In this document: piece by piece, positions 53,485 to 54,893 of the stretch
How positions within the stretch are numbered: position 1 is the first letter of the stretch
Layout of the letters: each line of letters opens with the position of its first letter
Notes under the pieces: model-generated
Databases searched by the model: none
What the model was told of the DNA's origin: nothing
The model's input: only the letters and a program-made list of their open reading frames with translations
IMG/VR virus record: IMGVR_UViG_3300048835_001014
Coordinates: 1-54,893 of that record
Source of the DNA: a virus
Length of the DNA: 54,893 bases
Direction: 5' to 3' (one strand)
Translations under genes and position numbers: made by a program

Positions 53485-54893
53485 GCATGCTCGCTGTCAC
53501 CATCGGAGTCGGTCGTTGCGCCTCGCTGGCTATTGAGGCAGCCTATCGCTGCCGCCATTTCACCGGCCTGGACGTCGTGATACTGAACGAGGCCCACCAG
53601 CACCGGTACCGCGTCGCCGAAGCGCACCATTTGAAGTTTCACCTCTTCGACATCCTGCCCGACGTAGATCGACTGTTGTACTTCGACGCTGACCTGTGGT
53701 TCGTCGCGGCTTGGAATCCAACGGAGTTCCCCAGCCTCTCGGCTGTTCGCGACAACGAACTTTACGAAGGGATGCGCCGTGAGTGTGAGCGATTTGGCTT
53801 GGCCTCCGACCGCTACTTCAACTCGGGACTGCTGATCATCGACCGGAAACACGCAGAAGTGCTTCGGGCCGCCGAACGACTGCGACAGCGACACGGTCCA
53901 TTGTCGATCTGGCGAGACCAGACGTGGCTGAACCTGGCGACGAAGGAATGCGGCACGCCGGTTCACTTGATCCACCGCGCGTACAACACGTTTCCGATCC
54001 CGCACGACGGCGAGGCACCGGTCGTCGGGGCGCATGCTGCCGGGACCGACGCGACGTTCGCTGATTTGATGAGAGCGGTCTCGCAACTTCGCCGGCGCGG
54101 CTTGCCCACCACCCTGCAGGACGCCGGCAAGCTTTTCCAGTACACCGTTCATGGTGTCGGGTCCCATCGGCTTCTGCTCCGGGCGGACGGAACGATCGGA
54201 GTCGGTGCCGCTCAGCTCGAACGCTACTGGTACGTCGCCGGCGATCGACTCGTCCTCTGCTCCTGGACCGAAGACGCCGTTCACCTTCGTGAGCAGCGAC
54301 CCGGTGTGTGGCAGGGAAAGTGGCTCGGCTTCGGCAAGCATGACGTAACACTGGAACTCCATCGGGCTCAGTCGATCGTCGATGCCCTGCGGTCGCGCGA
54401 CGGCGAGTGGCTTGTCGGAGCGGAAGTCGGAGTCTGGCACGGCGAGACATCCGAATACCTGCTGCGCTCGCTTCCCCACCTGCACCTCCACATGGTCGAC
54501 CGCTGGCGAAAGTATCCGCCCAGCGCGACACCGAGCTCGCTAAAGCAGGCCAGCCAGGCGACCTTCGACACAGCAAGCCGGCAGGCAATTCAGGCGACGG
54601 TTTTCGCAGCGGATCGAAGAACAATCCACCGCCAGGCCTCGTTGCAGGCTGCTGTGTCGTTTGAAAACGGTTCCTTGGACTTCGTCGTGATCGACGCCGA
54701 GCACGGCTACGAGTCGGTCGTCGCCGACATCACGGCCTGGCTGCCGAAACTGAAGCCGAACGGAATCCTGTTCGGTCACGATTACGGGCATCCTCGGTTC
54801 CCTGGGGTGAAACGGGCGTTCGATGAACTATTGCCCGGCCCACTGACACTGGCTCCGGACTATCTGGTGTTTCAATGTAAGGAGGCCGCATGA
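53481..54893 (+). CDS. Glycosyltransferase-methyltransferase fusion
   Basis: A 470-aa fusion. Residues 1-225 are a family 8-type glycosyltransferase with D69-A-D71 in LLYFDADLWF and the RYFNSGLLIIDRKHA and RDQTWLNLA segments. Residues 233-292 are the short module also found in the previous transferase (LRADGTIGVGAA, RYW, GVWQGKWLGF). Residues 311-470 are a class I methyltransferase (VGAEVGVWHGETSEYLL, Asp340 in MVDRW, IDAEHGYESV and KPNGILFGHDYG). AAGGAGG precedes the GTG start. Its stop is the last codon of the window. It would couple sugar transfer with methylation of the sugar. Confidence 0.85.
   Translation: MSMLAVTIGVGRCASLAIEAAYRCRHFTGLDVVILNEAHQHRYRVAEAHHLKFHLFDILPDVDRLLYFDADLWFVAAWNPTEFPSLSAVRDNELYEGMRRECERFGLASDRYFNSGLLIIDRKHAEVLRAAERLRQRHGPLSIWRDQTWLNLATKECGTPVHLIHRAYNTFPIPHDGEAPVVGAHAAGTDATFADLMRAVSQLRRRGLPTTLQDAGKLFQYTVHGVGSHRLLLRADGTIGVGAAQLERYWYVAGDRLVLCSWTEDAVHLREQRPGVWQGKWLGFGKHDVTLELHRAQSIVDALRSRDGEWLVGAEVGVWHGETSEYLLRSLPHLHLHMVDRWRKYPPSATPSSLKQASQATFDTASRQAIQATVFAADRRTIHRQASLQAAVSFENGSLDFVVIDAEHGYESVVADITAWLPKLKPNGILFGHDYGHPRFPGVKRAFDELLPGPLTLAPDYLVFQCKEAA

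Overview
The window is almost entirely an integrated tailed-phage genome (siphovirus-type prophage) in a high-GC bacterium. Gene style and several partner combinations (DUF2924 plus large serine recombinase, XRE plus ImmA, protease-capsid fusion, Ser-rich tail proteins) suggest a planctomycete of the Pirellula/Rhodopirellula kind. That assignment is family-level recall, not a computed result. No rRNA, tRNA or CRISPR array was seen, and neither attachment site could be identified.

Layout. (1) 1-1395, minus strand: a protein with a PD-(D/E)XK-like motif, possibly host or accessory. (2) 1686-4128: DUF2924 protein, large serine recombinase and a small HTH protein in an ATGA-overlapping operon (integration module). 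(3) 4259-6355: a DUF5131 (Gp37/Gp68) three-cysteine protein and its TcmP partner. (4) 6494-6754: broken remnant of a type I restriction HsdM gene. (5) 6758-10121: XRE regulator, ImmA/IrrE peptidase and two unrecognised proteins, with a shared dyad motif at both ends of the XRE-ImmA pair. (6) 10318-20007: sigma factor behind a structured leader, then PD-(D/E)XK nuclease, Sak4-like ATPase, DUF669, HNH, ERCC4 nuclease, RecD2-like helicase, DUF3310 and a primase-helicase. (7) 20060-20510: a repeat-rich segment that looks like a replication origin. (8) 20522-23870: small zinc-ribbon proteins, a ParB-methyltransferase fusion and DUF1937. (9) 23879-27498, minus strand: eight mostly small accessory genes including an amidoligase-family enzyme and an H1-like HARE-HTH protein. 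Three of their transcription units carry the same upstream element. (10) 27776-35699: packaging and head genes (terminase, portal, protease-capsid fusion, DUF2190), with one antisense metallopeptidase. (11) 36072-38078: a run of secreted or membrane proteins inserted between head and tail genes. (12) 38100-44260: tail genes including a possible -1 frameshift chaperone pair and a 1215-aa tape measure. (13) 44273-49608: distal tail or fibre proteins, two of them with long Ser/Pro-rich stretches. (14) 49605-54893: a glycosyltransferase, methyltransferase and ATP-grasp-like cluster running to the last base.

How it fits together. The recombinase integrates the element, and the XRE/ImmA pair probably controls it through cleavage of a regulator. 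The sigma factor may redirect host polymerase. The recombination and replication proteins act on the candidate origin just downstream of the primase. The most interesting arrangement is at the right end: an 862-aa almost purely Ser/Thr/Pro/Ala/Gly protein is translationally coupled to sugar-transfer and methylation genes, which suggests a phage that glycosylates its own tail fibre. No holin or endolysin was recognised with confidence. The secreted papain-like protein and the small membrane protein at 36-38 kb are the only candidates seen.
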